Part shown: in pieces, positions 62,164 to 64,000 of the stretch
How positions within the stretch are numbered: position 1 is the first letter of the stretch
How the letters are laid out: the number at the start of each line of letters is the position of its first letter
DNA from: an uncultured Bacteroidales bacterium
GTDB taxonomy: Bacteria > Bacteroidota > Bacteroidia > Bacteroidales > P3
DNA: 64,000 nt
NCBI GenBank assembly: GCA_900316055.1
Contig: ONBK01000008.1
Coordinates: forward strand, 1-64,000
Reading direction: 5' to 3'
Position numbers and translations under genes: made by a program
The notes under the pieces: generated by a model
Told to the model about the DNA's origin: nothing
What the model saw: only the letters and a program-made list of their open reading frames with translations
The model's database searches: none

Positions 62164-62864
62164 AGAGGCTCCCTTTCGTTGTGGTATTCAGCGTCCTGTT
62201 GTTAGCCGGCTGCGGTGCCTCGCGGCCGGCTGGCGGCTGGCCGACTTGCGAGTGCGAGCGGGCGGTGAAGGTGCCGGATGGGACGTTCCGTGCGTGGCTG
62301 GTGGAGAAGGGATATGCCGAGAAGGCAGGATGGAAGAAGTTGAGGGCCACCGAGGAAGGGTGCAGGTTGAAGGAGTTGGAGTGTTACAGTCAGGGCATCC
62401 ATAGCCTTGAGGGGATAGAGATTTTCCCTCAGCTGGAACAGTTGACCTGTAGTGACAACCCTATCGAGGAGTTGGACCTCAACGCGCTGCATCATCTGGA
62501 TCGCCTCTACTGTCTCAGTGTTCCGCTCAGGCGGTTGGAGATGGACAGTTGCCACCAGTTGAAGCGTGTGCAGTTGAGCTATACGAATTTGGATAAGGTC
62601 GACCTTGCGTCTTTTCCAGAATTGGAGTTGCTTCTCTTCATCTTCTCGCCGCTGACGGAGATCGACCTCACACCTTGCGTCAGCCTCAAACAACTGTATA
62701 TCCGCGGCACACAGATACGTGAGGTGGACTTGAGGCCTTGTGTCAAGCTGTTGGAGCTTCACGCGCTGGACACACCGCTGGAAACTATCACCGTTTCCCC
62801 GGAGCAGTATGACGGCACGATTAAGGTGTCGGTGGACGACTCGGTGAGAATCGAGGTGAGGTAG
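62160..62864 (+). CDS. leucine-rich-repeat lipoprotein
   Basis: 234 residues. Signal peptide MKRLPFVVVFSVLLLAGC with lipidated Cys18; then short irregular leucine-rich repeats over ~75-220 (LEQLTCSDNPIEELDL, LKQLYIRGTQIREVDL). LRRs usually bind proteins. ATG 62160 overlaps the TGA of the M56 gene by four bases, so it is translated together with the BlaR1-like sensor, which suggests a role in the same signalling unit. The partner is unknown. Confidence 0.75.
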   Translation: MKRLPFVVVFSVLLLAGCGASRPAGGWPTCECERAVKVPDGTFRAWLVEKGYAEKAGWKKLRATEEGCRLKELECYSQGIHSLEGIEIFPQLEQLTCSDNPIEELDLNALHHLDRLYCLSVPLRRLEMDSCHQLKRVQLSYTNLDKVDLASFPELELLLFIFSPLTEIDLTPCVSLKQLYIRGTQIREVDLRPCVKLLELHALDTPLETITVSPEQYDGTIKVSVDDSVRIEVR

Positions 62865-62871
62865 GCAATAA

Positions 62872-62911
62872 TTAATATGTTAATGCGTTAATGTATTAAT
62901 GTGTTAGTTAT
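62872..62911 (+). repeat. 8-bp TTAATGTG tract
   Basis: TTAATATG, TTAATGCG, TTAATGTA, TTAATGTG, TTAGTTAT start at 62872, 62880, 62888, 62896 and 62904, an exact 8-base period filling the gap before the HAD gene. Confidence 0.8.
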
Positions 62912-62914
62912 TAT

Positions 62915-63502
62915 ATGAAGAATATTATTTTCGATTTCGGCAATGTGTTGGTGCAGTGGCATCCGGAGCATGTGTATGGTGAGTATTTCGGTGACGAGGC
63001 CAAGGCGTGGTGGTTTCTGCGGCATGTGGCCGACATGGACTTCCGGCAGCGCATCGACGCCGGCGAGAGTTTCGACGGATGTATCCGTGAGAAGCAGGCG
63101 CAATATCCCGAATATGAGCAGGCTATTGAACTTTACCGTTCGAAGTGGCGCGAGATGCTGACGGATGAGGTGCCGGGGATGCGGGAGGTGATAGTTGAAC
63201 TAAGAGGTAAGAACTACGAGCTATATGGACTTACTAATTGGAGCATGGAGACATTTCCAGAGGCCAGGGAGCATTTCGGCATCCTGCAGATGATCGACCG
63301 CTATGTGGTGAGTGGAGCCGAAGGCTTGGTGAAGCCCGACCCGAGATTGTTCCAGGTGCTCTTGGACCGCTATGGGTTGTGCGCCGAAGAGTGCATCTTC
63401 ATCGATGACAACCCCGACAATGTGGCCGCAGCCCGAAACATGGGCATGCGTGGCATCGTCTTCACCAATGCAGAATCATTACGAAAAGAACTTGCTATAT
63501 GA
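62915..63502 (+). CDS. HAD family hydrolase (YihX-like phosphatase)
   Basis: 195 residues of the HAD subfamily IA. Motif I FDFGNVLVQW near residues 6-15 (nucleophile Asp; the usual second Asp is replaced by Gly-Asn, as in YihX), motif II LTNW near 107, motif III Lys in LVKPDP near 141, motif IV FIDDNPDN near 160. A helical cap lies between. It probably removes phosphate from a small sugar phosphate. The stop codon overlaps the next gene's ATG. Confidence 0.88.
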   Translation: MKNIIFDFGNVLVQWHPEHVYGEYFGDEAKAWWFLRHVADMDFRQRIDAGESFDGCIREKQAQYPEYEQAIELYRSKWREMLTDEVPGMREVIVELRGKNYELYGLTNWSMETFPEAREHFGILQMIDRYVVSGAEGLVKPDPRLFQVLLDRYGLCAEECIFIDDNPDNVAAARNMGMRGIVFTNAESLRKELAI

Positions 63503-64000
63503 AAAAGACATTACTGTTACTCCTGCTTTTTACCTTTCACTTTTCACCTTTCACCTGTCGGGCGCAGGGGCGTTTTGATGCTACGGCATTTGCTGGCTTG
63601 AACATGAGTCAGATTGACGGTGACGGTGCGGGAAGCTACAACCACATGGGGCTACGTGCGGGCGTGGGTACCAGTTTTACGTTGGGAAACGATTTGAAGT
63701 CGCCGTGGCGCATGGTGGTGGAATTGGCTTTTAGCAATAAGGGTTCTCATATCGATGCTTACGACCGTAATCTGTCAGCCAGTTATATTGAACTGCCTGT
63801 GATGATGTCGTACAACTTGTTGGAGGGTCGTTTACGTTTGGCTGCTGGCGTGGCTCCCGCCATCCTTGTGGATTCCAAAGTGACCAATAATGGTGCTGAA
63901 GACCTGCCTTCACAGGAAAACTTCACCACATTCGATTGGCTTCCGCTGACTGCTAGTATTCGCTACCGCTTTCTTGACCATCTCGGTTTTGAGGTGCGTT
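63499..64000 (+). CDS. outer membrane beta-barrel (porin/PorT-like) protein, cut by window edge
   Basis: The first 167 codons. Signal peptide MKKTLLLLLLFTFHFSPFTC before RAQGRF, then amphipathic strands (FDATAFAGLNMSQIDGDGAG, MGLRAGVGTSFTLGN, ASYIELPVMMSYNLL, LRLAAGVAPAILV), the pattern of Bacteroidota PorT-like barrels. ATG 63499 overlaps the stop of the HAD gene. The signal-peptide core is encoded by four ACCTTTC heptamers (63532-63559). The 3' end lies beyond the window. Confidence 0.75.
   Translation, partial: MKKTLLLLLLFTFHFSPFTCRAQGRFDATAFAGLNMSQIDGDGAGSYNHMGLRAGVGTSFTLGNDLKSPWRMVVELAFSNKGSHIDAYDRNLSASYIELPVMMSYNLLEGRLRLAAGVAPAILVDSKVTNNGAEDLPSQENFTTFDWLPLTASIRYRFLDHLGFEVR
63532..63559 (+). 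repeat. heptamer tract forming a signal-peptide core
   Basis: ACCTTTC, ACTTTTC, ACCTTTC, ACCTGTC at 63532, 63539, 63546 and 63553, exact 7-base period, encoding the TFHFSPFTC part of the signal peptide. Confidence 0.8.

Overview
The window comes from a member of the order Bacteroidales (Bacteroidota); the sequence does not settle family or genus. The evidence is: promoters of the Bacteroidota type (TTTG, about 19 bp, TAnnTTTG) in front of many genes; two proteins with type IX secretion (T9SS) C-terminal sorting domains; Bacteroidota-specific families (DUF4836, DUF3857 transglutaminase-like pair, BlaI/M56-TonB operon, four-helix-bundle suffix protein); and near absence of Shine-Dalgarno sequences. 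The mixture of intact genes, decayed fragments and very many short palindromic or periodic repeats is typical of a repeat-laden gut or rumen Bacteroidales genome, possibly a metagenome assembly.

Layout. 1-364: end of a ribosomal RNA operon (23S 3' end, 5S). 395-7898: alanine/sodium symporter, small TIGR04076 protein, EF-hand membrane protein, secreted endonuclease/exonuclease/phosphatase, aspS and a four-helix-bundle protein. 8179-12199: rpmF and the YceD-like DUF177 gene on the minus strand, a LysE-type exporter, and a methylmalonyl-CoA mutase large subunit. 12281-12702: the last ~67 codons of a REP-associated tyrosine (IS200-like) transposase, bracketed by mirror-image clusters of REP-like hairpins. 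12819-16686: translation cluster thrS-infC-rpmI-rplT-rplS, in which thrS and rplT both carry internal deletions with frameshifts and infC starts at an ATA codon. 17371-34704: one gene for a 5,777-residue secreted T9SS protein made of fibronectin-type, MAM-like and CUB-like domains followed by about 47 cysteine-containing repeats. 34845-39962: low-molecular-weight protein tyrosine phosphatase, AIR-synthase-like protein, an ABC transporter pair and a DUF4836 lipoprotein. 40120-44901: mutS, six tRNA genes, and rpsF-rpsR-rplI. 45351-49446: a T9SS-exported C10 (streptopain-like) protease, a sensor histidine kinase, and the mtnN-luxS pair of the S-adenosylhomocysteine/AI-2 route. 49600-54615: two outer-membrane barrels around hydG and its TM1266-type partner, and a HerA-like ATPase. 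54634-58877: a small secreted protein, two DUF3857/transglutaminase-like proteins and tRNA-Gln. 59091-64000: rfbB, a BlaI/M56 signalling operon with an LRR lipoprotein, a HAD phosphatase and a barrel protein cut by the window edge.

The main pattern not explained by the genes is a set of short repeats. One class consists of REP-like hairpins with a three-base GAA/TTC/TAC loop (GCTCCC-GAA-GGGAGC and relatives). The other consists of tracts of degenerate 7-, 8- or 9-bp tandem units, with a different word at each locus, that start at gene ends and often supply the stop codon. Some lie inside reading frames: the AIR-synthase-like gene, the HerA-like gene, mtnN, and the hydrophobic core of signal peptides.
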